A stretch of DNA of 37,706 nt from Frankia gtarii (GTDB taxonomy: Bacteria; Actinomycetota; Actinomycetes; Frankiales; Frankiaceae), in assembly GCF_025403375.1 (NCBI RefSeq), contig NZ_JAMPTM010000031.1, forward strand, positions 1 to 37,706, in the 5' to 3' direction. This document shows, in pieces, positions 10,333 to 18,307 of this stretch. The translations under genes and the position numbers were made by a program. Every line of letters starts with the position of its first letter. Position 1 is the first letter of the stretch. Under the pieces are notes generated by a model that had not been told where the DNA came from, ran no database searches, and saw only the letters and a list, made by a program, of their open reading frames with translations.

Positions 10333-11156
10333 GGGTCTGTTGCATTGCGGGAAGGCAGGCATGGATCGCCCTGTCGGGCGGGTGATCAGATTGCGAGGGT
10401 GAGCTCGGCGAACGCGGCCGTCAACCGTGCGTGCGGGTCGGTGTCGATCCCGAGTTCGTCGTGGCCGCGGCGGATGTTCTGAACGAACGCATGCCCGGAG
10501 CTGATGGTCTGGACGGACCGTAGTCGTTGCAGTCCGCGCATCGGCCGCAGGCGTGCCATCAACCGGCCGTGGTCGGTTTCGATCCGGTTGTTCTTCTTGG
10601 CGGCGTCGACGTGGCAGGCCTCGGGCAGGAGGTCGTCGAGGATCCTCGGGTAGACGGGTGCCTTGTCGGTGGTGACCTCTACCGGCCGCGGGCCGTGGGA
10701 AAGTGCCCGGGTGAAGAACTGGTGGGCGGCGGTCTGGTCGCGGCGGGCGTTGGCGAGGACGTCGATGACCTGGCCGCGCTGGTCAACGGCCCGGTAGAGG
10801 GAGGTCCACCGGCCGGTGACCTTCACCTACGTCTCATCCACGAACCACCTGTCCCCGGGTCGGTGCCGGCACGGCCGGGCCGCGTCGGCGAGCAGGGGCG
10901 TGAAGCGCTGCATCCACCGGTAGACCGTGACGTGATCAACCTCGATGCCCCGCTCGGCGAGCAGCTCCTCGACATCCCGGTACGACAGGGCGAACCGCGG
11001 GTACCACCGCACCGCCAGGACGATCACCTCGGGCGGGAACCGGAACCCGGCGAACTCTGATGTCGGAGCCGGTGGACGGACACGACGTCGACGCATGATC
11101 CGATCATGGCTGATCGGCAGCCGCGTGATGGCGGACTTCACCGATGCAACAGTGCC
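10333..11156 (-). mobile_element. IS6-family element, copy 1 (inactive), 824 bp
   Basis: The ends match the IS26-like terminus pattern: the right end read inward is GGCACTGTTGCATC and the left end is GGGTCTGTTGCATT. Length and single-gene content fit IS6. No 8-bp target duplication is visible (left flank GGAGCGGC, right flank CACGGGAG), so the flanks have been rearranged. Its right end lies immediately against the open frame of the HEPN-like gene, whose 5' end it may have removed. Confidence 0.8.
10386..11096 (-). pseudogene. IS6-family transposase, interrupted by TAG
   Basis: The frame starts at ATG 11096 (MRRRRVRPPAPTSEFAGF) and reads through the helix-turn-helix YRDVEELLAERGIEVDHVTVYRW and DRWFVDET, then meets TAG at 10827-10829, then continues as VKVTGRW...YRAVD and the DDE residues in VEVTTDKAPVYP and NNRIETDHG. 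The intact second copy at 32814-33524 reads WFVDETYVKIAGRW, so the Tyr codon TAC has become TAG, destroying the region of the first catalytic Asp. Confidence 0.9.
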
Positions 11157-11222
11157 CACGGGAGCAACAGGCGGGGACTGTTCGAGCCGGTGCCTGAGGG
11201 GGGTGACTGGCGCGGCAACGCC

Positions 11223-11813
11223 ATGATCGGTGGTCCGTGGGAGGATGATGCGACCTTGGCGGCTGGGTTCCTGGAAGCCGCCGACATCCTCGTCGAGCAT
11301 TGGTGCGCCCGTCCGACGGACACCCTCGTCGTGCCGATCTTCCTCAACTACCGGCACGGCATCGAGCTGGCCTTGAAGGACGCCATCCGATCCGGAGCCA
11401 AGTGTCTACGGCGTGACCAGCACAACGATCCGGCGATCCAGCGGCATGTCCTCGAGCAGCGGCTCATGCGCACCCATTCGATTGGCGAACTCGCGTCAAC
11501 GCTGAACGGCTATCTTGGCTGCCTTCGGCTTGGCGACGACTCGCGGCTCGACCCGGATACGCAGGAGGCGCTCGATAGCCTGCACGCGCTGGACGCCAAC
11601 GGGCAGGCCTTCCGGTACAGCACCGTCAAGACCGGAAGCGGCAAGAACACCAAGATCGTACCGGCAAGGCCGGATCTGCAACATGTCAACCTGCCGGCCA
11701 CGGCCCAAGCGCTCCACGATGCGGGCACGCTCGTGCTCCAGGGCGTATCCACTCAGCTTTACGTATATGAGGAGTACCAGCAGGAGATGGCCGAGCAGGC
11801 CGAGGTCTGGTGA
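11223..11813 (+). CDS. HEPN-like hypothetical protein, 5' end possibly cut by IS6
   Basis: 196 residues from ATG 11223. The coding-like frame continues upstream without a stop to the IS6 right end at 11156 (LFEPVPEGGDWRGNAM), so the original N-terminus may have been longer. The protein is helical, with FLEAADILVEHW and then NYRHGIELALKDAIRSG; RLMRTHSIGEL contains an R-x4-H pattern as in HEPN domains. HEPN proteins are often RNases or antitoxin-linked helical proteins, but this assignment is tentative. No recognisable partner nucleotidyltransferase is next to it. Confidence 0.6.
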   Translation: MIGGPWEDDATLAAGFLEAADILVEHWCARPTDTLVVPIFLNYRHGIELALKDAIRSGAKCLRRDQHNDPAIQRHVLEQRLMRTHSIGELASTLNGYLGCLRLGDDSRLDPDTQEALDSLHALDANGQAFRYSTVKTGSGKNTKIVPARPDLQHVNLPATAQALHDAGTLVLQGVSTQLYVYEEYQQEMAEQAEVW

Positions 11814-11879
11814 CAGCTCCGCCACGGGCCGCCAGGCCTTCCGTGATCTAGATGGTGTCGTCGGTGGGGATAGGGCGGG

Positions 11880-12067
11880 CGACTGAAGAAGACGCCCTGG
11901 CGGCGTTCCCAGCCCTGCAGGCGCTGCCGATCCCCTACATCGAGCCGATCGACATCTCCAAGGCGGTCCTGTTCCTCGCCTCCGACGACTCCCGCTACGT
12001 CACGGGCATCCAGCTGCGGGTCGACGCCGGCGCCTACCTCAAGATCCCGGACCCGTTCCGGATCTGA
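11880..12067 (+). pseudogene. C-terminal remnant of a mycofactocin-type SDR
   Basis: About 60 codons, EEDALAAFPALQALPIPYIE then DISKAVLFLASDDSRYVTG and LRVDAGAYLK, match the final segment of SDRs coupled to mycofactocin (…PRDISNAVLWLASDEARYVTG…VDAG). The cofactor and catalytic domains are missing, so this is the tail of a deleted gene. It is followed 57 bp later by a ferredoxin gene, an arrangement seen in P450/SDR degradation clusters. Confidence 0.7.
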
Positions 12068-12124
12068 CCCAAGGCGTCCCCGCCGAAGCGACCGCAGTCA
12101 CGCACCAAGCTGGAATGAGCTCAG

Positions 12125-12319
12125 ATGAAGGTGACGATCATCAACGAGTTCTGCCAAGGTCACGCTCAGTGCCATGCGAAAGCCCCCGAGGTGTACGAGC
12201 TCGACGACGAGGGCTTTATCGGCGCCGAGGGATGGCTCAACGTGCCCGCGGGCCTAGAGGACGCGGCCCGGCTGGGTGCCGCCGCCTGCCCAGAGCGCGT
12301 GCTCACGCCGGCCGAGTAG
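12125..12319 (+). CDS. Ferredoxin (P450-type, 3Fe-4S/4Fe-4S)
   Basis: 64-residue ferredoxin of the type that reduces actinobacterial cytochrome P450s. Cluster ligands are in CQGHAQC (residues 10-16) and ACPE near the C-terminus, and APEVYELDDEGF is the usual middle segment. A His replaces the central Cys of a 4Fe-4S motif, as in 3Fe-4S relatives. It is intact, but its neighbours (SDR tail, unknown fragment) are wrecked and no P450 is adjacent, so its original partner is probably lost. Confidence 0.88.
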   Translation: MKVTIINEFCQGHAQCHAKAPEVYELDDEGFIGAEGWLNVPAGLEDAARLGAAACPERVLTPAE

Positions 12320-12371
12320 CCAACGCCGCGCACCGGGCCGAGACTGGGATCCCGGGTCGCCGGCCGATCGG

Positions 12372-12554
12372 CTCATCCCCGGACGACAGGTCAACGAGCT
12401 GAAGAGCATCGACGCGATGGCGCTCGACGCGGACGGCCGGATTGCCTATGCCCAGGCTGCGGCGCTGATCTCCACCGGCGCGCGGGCGCGGGAGCTGGAC
12501 CAGATGCCCGCGATCGTCGACGCAGCCAGTGCGATGCAGCGGCACTTCCGGTAG
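12372..12554 (+). pseudogene. C-terminal fragment of an unidentified protein
   Basis: About 60 codons with protein-like composition (VNELKSIDAMALDADGRIAY, ISTGARARELDQMP, VDAASAMQRHFR) ending at TAG. No start codon or N-terminal domain is attached. Likely another 3' remnant of the degraded SDR/ferredoxin cluster. Family not recognised. Confidence 0.4.
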
Positions 12555-12814
12555 GACTCCGTCCCGCGCCAGAGGTCTGCGTCGAACACGAGCACTGGGC
12601 CCACCTCGACCCGGCTGGGCCGGACTTCGGTCGCCGCCGGCCTGCTGGTCATCCGACCCGGAGCGTTGATCGTGTCCCGCGCAGGCAGGTTCCCTACGTC
12701 CGGGGCCGCGCCGAACCACGTTCCCAGTCCTCGTATGGATCGCGGGCGACCACCGATCGAACACCTGCCCGACCGGGCTAACTCGCTACTGTGGCCCCCT
12801 CACCAGGGGGAAAT

Positions 12815-13000
12815 ATGAAACACACACCGCCGCTATTGGTATGCTCGCGATCGGACTCGCCGTCGTAGGTTGCGGAGGCAGTGATCCCGAACCAGCAGCT
12901 AGCCCCACATCCGGCTCGGCGCGCATCACCGCGGCAGTCACACCGCAGGCCACCACGCTGGCCGTTCGCCGCGCCCTCATGCGCATCAGGGTCGCTCGTC
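12815..13000 (+). pseudogene. Lipoprotein remnant with frameshifted signal peptide
   Basis: ATG at 12815 follows a strong AGGGGG site by about 7 nt and gives MKHTPPLLV. In the next frame, from ATG 12841, the sequence continues as MLAIGLAVVGCGGSDPEP, a lipobox (VVGC) and a typical Ser/Pro-rich linker. Joining the two gives a textbook lipoprotein signal, so one base is probably missing near 12838-12841. After about 13000 the reading is no longer protein-like. Probably broken. Confidence 0.45.
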
Positions 13001-13063
13001 GCGAGCGAGGCAACGGCGTCGGCGTGCGAAACCACCACGCTCCCGCTTCCGCTAGGAGACGCA

Positions 13064-13531
13064 ATGACGACCGAGAACCCGACAGCCCGATCCGTGGCCG
13101 CGCCTCCGGCAAACGTGGACGCCTGGACGGGACGGTGGCAGTGGAACGCAGCGACAGCGAGGTTCGACAATCCGGTCCACCAGAACGCCTGGGCAGCCCA
13201 GCTCAAAGTGGTCACGGTTGACGGTGACAGGCTGAATTTCCGGATCGCGCAGACGTTCGGCAACGGGAAGAAGCGCAGCTTCACCTTCGACGGGGCGTTT
13301 GACGGCAGGCCTCGACCGATGATCTGGGACGACGACGGCAGTCCCGCGTTGTACATCGCCTTCTCTCTGCTCCGCGACGACCTCGTCTCCGATGCGTTCT
13401 ACGAACCGAACGGGCTCTATCACGGCTCCGAACACTTCGTGCTGAGCGGCGACAACATGCAGCTGTACGGCCGTTCCAACACTGGTGGGATCGTCTACGA
13501 CTACTTCGAGGAATGGGATCGCATCGGCTGA
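13064..13531 (+). CDS. Hypothetical beta-rich protein
   Basis: 155 residues from ATG 13064, chosen because AGGAG lies about 5-9 nt upstream and longer in-frame sequence is Arg/Pro-rich junk. No signal peptide. Alternating hydrophobic strands (DAWTGRWQWN, QLKVVTVDGDRLNFRI, SEHFVLSGDNMQLYGRS, GGIVYDYFEEWDRI) suggest a lipocalin- or FABP-like barrel, but no family is recognised. It lies just downstream of the lipoprotein remnant. Confidence 0.7.
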   Translation: MTTENPTARSVAAPPANVDAWTGRWQWNAATARFDNPVHQNAWAAQLKVVTVDGDRLNFRIAQTFGNGKKRSFTFDGAFDGRPRPMIWDDDGSPALYIAFSLLRDDLVSDAFYEPNGLYHGSEHFVLSGDNMQLYGRSNTGGIVYDYFEEWDRIG

Positions 13532-13701
13532 CGACCCGGTCGACGTGCGGCCTCCCACCCTTGTTGATGTTGAGTTGTGCCGCTTGGTCTGGGTGTGGCC
13601 GTGGCGGAGTGCCCCTGCTGTCGCGCGGGTGAGCGCCCGGTCCACGTCCGGGGCGGTGTTTCTTTCTGGTCGCTGGGGTGGGAGGTCTGTGGCCGCGGGC
13701 T

Positions 13702-14919
13702 TGTGGGGCTCCAGAATCCCGATTTGGGCGGTGACCTGCGTGTTTGCCTGCCGGATGGGGTCTGCGTCGGGCAGGCTGGATGGTCATGGTGTGGTCGCTG
13801 CTCTACACCCTGACACGCAACACCCTCGGGCTGATGCTGCTGCGCGTGCGCGGGGACACCGCGAAGGACGTGGAGCTCCTCGTTCTGCGACACCAGGTGG
13901 CGGTGCTGCGACGGCAGGTCCACCGCCCGGCGCTGGAACCGGCGGATCGGCTGATCCTCCCAGCGCTGTCCCGGCTGCTCCCCCGGTCCAGCTGGGGCTC
14001 GTTCTTCGTCACCCCCACCACCGTGTTGCGCTGGCACCGCGAGCTCCTCGCACGACAATGGACCCACGCACGACGTCCGGACGGCCACCAATCCACCGGG
14101 AGATCCGCGAACTGGTCCTACGCCTCGCAAAGGAGAATCCGACCTGGGGCCACCGCAGGATCCAAGGAGAACTGATCGGGCCGGACTACCCGGTCGGAGT
14201 CGCCACCGTCTGGCGGATCCTGCACCGCGCCGGCGTCGACCCCGCACCCCGACGGGCCAACGCCACCTGGCGCACGTTCCTGTCCGCCCAAGCCTCCGGC
14301 CTGCTGGCCTGCGACTTCTTCACGGTGAACACCGTGTTCCTCCAACGGATCTACGTGTTCTTCGTCGTCGAACACGCCACCCGCCACGTCCATGTTCTCA
14401 GGGTCACAAAACATCCGACCGCGGCGTGGGTCACCCAGCAGACACGGAACCTGCTGATGGACCTCGACGAACGTGGCCACCGGTTCCGGTTCCTCATCCG
14501 TGACCGCGACGCGAAGTTCACGGCTTCCTTCGACGCTGCCTTCACCGGAGCCGGCATCGACGTGGTACGCACACCACCGCAAGCCCCGCAGGCGAACGCG
14601 ATCGCGGAACGCTGGGTCGGCACCACCCGCCGCGAATGCACCGACAGGCTGCTGATCGTCTCCGAACGGCACCTGACGTCAGTTCTCGACAGCTACGCCC
14701 AGCATTTCAACACCCACCGACCTCACCGCTCCCTCGGCCAGCGCCCACCCGACTCACCGCCTGCAGCCGCCCCGACCTCGGGTTCCACCGTCCGTCGCAC
14801 ACGCATCCTCGGCGCGCTGATCAACGAGTACCGTAACGCCGCCTGACACCTCCCGCGGAAGATCGCATCAACCGCAACAGACCAGATCACAGGCCGAATC
14901 GGGATTCTGGAGCCCCACA
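13702..14919 (+). mobile_element. Insertion sequence IS-B, 1.22 kb, inactivated
   Basis: Bounded by a perfect 23-bp terminal inverted repeat: left 13702-13724, right 14897-14919, starting TGTGGGGCTCCAGAATCCCG when read inward. Partial similarity continues about 15 bp further in. The ends resemble those of IS-A (TGT-GGGT/C-CCAGAA), and the transposases are related, so they are two diverged members of one family. Contains one frameshifted transposase gene. Confidence 0.85.
13780..14846 (+). pseudogene. Integrase-core transposase of IS-B, frameshifted
   Basis: The N-terminal part from ATG 13780 or 13786 reads KDVELLVLRHQVAVLRRQV and TTVLRWHRELLARQWTHARRP. The downstream part, in the -1 frame, continues GRPPIHREIRELVLRLAKEN, PTWGHRRIQGEL, then the catalytic core (LLACDFFTVN, LIRDRDAKF, ANAIAERW). 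Restoring one G in CCGGACGG at 14077-14084 (to CCGGGACGG) gives the expected ...RRPGRPPI... join. In the CDFFTVN motif Asn stands where IS-A has the first catalytic Asp (VDFFHVD), a second likely lesion. Confidence 0.85.
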
Positions 14920-15083
14920 GGGTCAAGGCACACCCGCCGGACCCGACCGCCGCACCCGTCCGCGACGCCGGGAGCAAAGCCTGCATGCGGAGCGAAGGGA
15001 CCTGTAGTCTCACCGGTGGTGAGCCGGGAAGTCTGGTCGGCAGTGGGCGCAAGCGTCTCTTCTGCCAACCGGGGGTCGCTGCT

Positions 15084-16367
15084 GTGGTACTCGTCGCCGT
15101 CTTCGGCGTAGCTCTCCTGATCGCTGTGCTGCTGTCGGGCCTCGCGGCCCGCTCGGTGCTGTCTACCTCCTTGTTGTTCCTGCTTGGCGGTGCCCTCGTC
15201 GGCGACGGCGTCCTGGGACTGATCCACATCTCGCCGGACAGTGGGATCGTCGCAACCACCGCCGATCTGGCCCTGTTCGTGGTGCTGTTCACCGACGGCA
15301 TGCACGTCTCGTTTCCCTCCCTGCGCCAGGCATGGCGGAACCCGGCCCGGGCGTTGAGCATCGGGTTACCCTTGGCGTTCGTGGGCATGGCCCTGGTCAC
15401 CCATCTGCTGCTCGGCCTGGACTGGACGACGTCACTCCTGGTCGGGGCGGTGCTCGCCCCGACGGACCCGGTGTTCGCCTCGGCGATCGTTGGTCGGGTG
15501 GAGGTTCCGGCCCGGCTCCGCCAGCTACTGAACGTGGAGAGCGGGCTCAACGACGGTCTGGCGTTGCCGGTCGTCCTGGTGCTGATCGCCGCTGCCGGAC
15601 CGACGTCTGGCGATGCCGAGTCCTCGCTGTCGACGATCGCCCTGGAACTGCTCGCTGGCATGGCCTTGGGCGTGGCTCTGCCAGTGGCGGTCAGCTGGCT
15701 GGCCCGGCTGCCGATGTTGGGGGCGGAGGCCAAGCTGCAACCGCTGCTGCCGCTGGCGACCGGCGTGATTCTCTACGGCGTCTGCCATCTGACGCACGCC
15801 AACCCCTACCTGGCCGCCTTCTCCGCCGGTGCCGTCCTCGCCTCGATCTCACCGAACGCCGCGACCGCCTTCGGGCCGCTAGGGGGGTCACTGGCCGAGC
15901 TGAGCAAGTTCGCCGCACTGCTCGTCTTCGGTGCGCTGCTGACGCCGCACCTGTTCGGCGCGCTTTCCTTCGGCGGCTACGTCGCGGTGTTCCTGGCCAT
16001 CGTGCTGATCCGACCGGCGTCGCTGCTGATCTCCCTGATCGGCACGTCCATCGACCGGCGGGAGCGGCTGACCGCCGCCTGGTTCGGCCCGAAAGGATTC
16101 GCCTCCGTCGTGTACGGGCTGACGGTGCTGCAGGCCGGTATCCCGCGCGGGGATGAGGCGTTCACGCTGATCGCGGTGTGCATCGCCTTCTCGATCATCG
16201 CGCACAGCAGCACCGATGTCCCCATCGCCCGGATGTTCGACGTCGAGGACCTGGTGGGCATCCCAGACGAGCCCGAGCCGGCCCAGGCCGACGGCGGCGC
16301 TGCCGACGGAGGCGGCTCCGATGCGGGCCGGGCGCAGCGTCCGGGCGGCGGCGATGAAGGATGTTGA
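15084..16367 (+). CDS. CPA1-type Na+(K+)/H+ antiporter
   Basis: 427 residues (460 if ATG 14985 is used) with about twelve membrane segments and a cytoplasmic acidic/Gly-rich tail. The signatures APTDPVFASAI and LLNVESGLNDGLALP are those of NhaP/CPA1 exchangers, with the ion-coupling Asp residues in TDP and LND. GTG 15084 is preferred because it places the first TM directly at the N-terminus. First gene of an operon with the CBS and ArsB/NhaD genes: its stop overlaps the next start as TGATG. It probably exchanges Na+ or K+ for H+ at the plasma membrane. Confidence 0.88.
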   Translation: MVLVAVFGVALLIAVLLSGLAARSVLSTSLLFLLGGALVGDGVLGLIHISPDSGIVATTADLALFVVLFTDGMHVSFPSLRQAWRNPARALSIGLPLAFVGMALVTHLLLGLDWTTSLLVGAVLAPTDPVFASAIVGRVEVPARLRQLLNVESGLNDGLALPVVLVLIAAAGPTSGDAESSLSTIALELLAGMALGVALPVAVSWLARLPMLGAEAKLQPLLPLATGVILYGVCHLTHANPYLAAFSAGAVLASISPNAATAFGPLGGSLAELSKFAALLVFGALLTPHLFGALSFGGYVAVFLAIVLIRPASLLISLIGTSIDRRERLTAAWFGPKGFASVVYGLTVLQAGIPRGDEAFTLIAVCIAFSIIAHSSTDVPIARMFDVEDLVGIPDEPEPAQADGGAADGGGSDAGRAQRPGGGDEGC

Positions 16368-16828
16368 TGATGCGCGCACGTGATCTGGCGAGGGACTACC
16401 CCTCGGTGACACTGTCCAGCGATGCCCTCGCTGCCGCTCAGACGCTGGCCCGTGGGCGACTGCCGGTGTTACTCGTCACCGAGGACGACGGGCGGCCGCA
16501 CTCGGTGCTCCCGGCCGCGGGTCTGATCTCCGCGCTGGTGCCGTCGTATGTCGTCGAGGATCCGGCCCTGTCCGCGGTCATCGACGAGCGGCACGCCGAC
16601 GTCCTCGGCCGGGCGCTCGCCGGACGCCCGGTCCGGGACTGCCTGCCGGCGGGACGCCCGACGCTGCCGGTAGCCGACGCCGACGACACCGTGGTGGAGG
16701 TGGCCGCGCTGATGGCCCGCTGGCACAGCCCGCTGGTGGCAGTGGTGGAACGCCACGGGCGGGTCACCCGCACCCTCGGGGTGATCACAGCGACAGATCT
16801 GCTTGACCGTCTTCTCGAGCCGCGATGA
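16367..16828 (+). CDS. CBS-domain protein
   Basis: About 153 residues containing a CBS pair: residues about 10-60 ([41 protein letters not shown]) and about 100-152 ([33 protein letters not shown]). CBS pairs bind adenine nucleotides and gate transporters. The start at ATG 16367 or 16370 is favoured over 16361 because AAGG sits directly before 16361 and overlap with the antiporter stop is then minimal. Its end overlaps the next gene by 4 nt (ATGA). It probably regulates the flanking transporters. Confidence 0.85.
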   Translation: MMRARDLARDYPSVTLSSDALAAAQTLARGRLPVLLVTEDDGRPHSVLPAAGLISALVPSYVVEDPALSAVIDERHADVLGRALAGRPVRDCLPAGRPTLPVADADDTVVEVAALMARWHSPLVAVVERHGRVTRTLGVITATDLLDRLLEPR

Positions 16829-18129
16829 GGGACTGGCACAGCTGGGCCGCCGTCGCGATCTTCGTACTCGCCTACGTGGCGATCATCAGCGATCGGGTTC
16901 CCCGGACGACCGCGGCCCTCGGCGGGGCGGCCGGAATGCTCGCAGTCGCGGCGACCGACGATCGGGCCGCGTTCTACGACGAGCACACCGGCGTCGACTG
17001 GAACGTCCTCTTCCTGCTCCTAGGCATGATGGCGATCGTCGGTGTGCTACGCCAGACCGGGATCTTCGAGTACCTGGCCATCTGGTCGGTCAAACAGGCC
17101 CGGGGCCGGCCCTTCCGGGTGATGGCCATGCTGGTGGTCATCACCGCGCTCGCGTCGGCGCTGCTGGACAACGTCACCACCGTGCTGCTGGTCGCACCGG
17201 TCACCCTGCTGGTGTGCGAACGTCTCGCGCTGCCCGCCGCCCCGTTCCTCATCGCCGAGATCTTCGCGGCCAACATCGGCGGCACAGCCACACTGGTGGG
17301 AGACCCGCCGAACATCATCATCGCCAGCCGGGCCGGCCTGACGTTCAACGACTTCCTCGTGAACCTGCTGCCGATCGCCACGCTGCTCACCGTGGTGCTG
17401 CTGGTCACATGCCGGATCATGTTCCGGGCCGCGCTGGTGGGCGACGAGGCACGGGTGGCCGAGGTCATGGCGCTGGAGGAACGCGAGGCAATCCGCGACC
17501 GCACACTGCTGCTCCAGGGGCTGGCCGTCCTCGCCCTGGTGGTCGCCGGCTTCGTCCTGCAACCCGTGCTGCACTATGCACCGAGCGTCGTGGCGCTCCT
17601 CGGCGCAGGCCTCCTCATCGCGATCTCCAAGGCCGATACCGAGCAAGTCCTGCGGGAGGTGGAATGGCCGACCCTGGCGTTCTTCGCCGGCCTGTTCATC
17701 ATGGTGGGCGCGCTGGTCGAGACCGGGGTCATCGACGAGCTGTCCAGCGCCCTGGCCGACGCCACCGGTGGCAACGAGCTCGGGGCCACCATGGCGATCC
17801 TCATCGGTTCGGCCGTCCTCTCCGGGATCGTGGACAACATTCCCTACGTCGCCACGATGGCGCCGATCACCGCCGGTCTCGTCACGGACATGGGAGGCGA
17901 GGGCGACGGTACTCACGTCCTGTGGTGGGCGCTGGCCCTCGGCGCCGACCTCGGCGGCAACGCCACCGCGATCGGAGCCTCGGCCAACGTGGTGGTCCTC
18001 GGCATCGCGCAACGCAACCAGCAGCCCATCTCCTTCTGGCACTTCACCCGCTATGGCCTGATCATCACCGCCGTCACCGTCGCCATCTCCGCCGCCTACC
18101 TCTGGCTGCGCTACCTCGCCTTCACCTGA
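16825..18129 (+). CDS. ArsB/NhaD-family (SLC13-like) ion permease
   Basis: 434 residues with 11-12 membrane segments. Family signatures are [15 protein letters not shown], then [17 protein letters not shown], and their C-terminal pseudo-repeat [16 protein letters not shown] and [17 protein letters not shown]. Such permeases move arsenite, Na+ or dicarboxylates; the exact substrate cannot be read from sequence. Translationally coupled (ATGA) to the CBS gene, so the three-gene unit is probably an ion-homeostasis operon. Confidence 0.88.
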   Translation: MRDWHSWAAVAIFVLAYVAIISDRVPRTTAALGGAAGMLAVAATDDRAAFYDEHTGVDWNVLFLLLGMMAIVGVLRQTGIFEYLAIWSVKQARGRPFRVMAMLVVITALASALLDNVTTVLLVAPVTLLVCERLALPAAPFLIAEIFAANIGGTATLVGDPPNIIIASRAGLTFNDFLVNLLPIATLLTVVLLVTCRIMFRAALVGDEARVAEVMALEEREAIRDRTLLLQGLAVLALVVAGFVLQPVLHYAPSVVALLGAGLLIAISKADTEQVLREVEWPTLAFFAGLFIMVGALVETGVIDELSSALADATGGNELGATMAILIGSAVLSGIVDNIPYVATMAPITAGLVTDMGGEGDGTHVLWWALALGADLGGNATAIGASANVVVLGIAQRNQQPISFWHFTRYGLIITAVTVAISAAYLWLRYLAFT

Positions 18130-18307
18130 TCGGCCCGGCCAGGCCAGGTCGACGGGTGAGCCTCATCGCCTCACCGACATTCCCGCTCGAGACGGCGGAT
18201 TTCCGGGAGTCTCCACCGGCTGAACCTGCTGAAAAGATGGCCAATCGAACCCACAAAATATCGTCCGGGTCTTCCTTCCGACCGGCGCCGCGCTCGACGG
18301 CGGATGG

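Noticed and set aside
13485-14070. 5' half of the frame that contains the IS-B catalytic core
   Set aside because: Before about 14080 this frame is not protein-like; the true N-terminus is in the adjacent frame, so a frameshift explains it better than a longer protein.
14070-14090. Programmed -1 frameshift in IS-B, as in IS3 elements
   Set aside because: No slippery A/T-rich heptamer at the junction, and IS-A of the same family is a single frame; one missing G is simpler.
18155-18175. GGTGAG/CTCACC hairpin after the ArsB/NhaD gene as a terminator
   Set aside because: Only 6 bp with a 9-nt loop and no U-tract; too weak to call.
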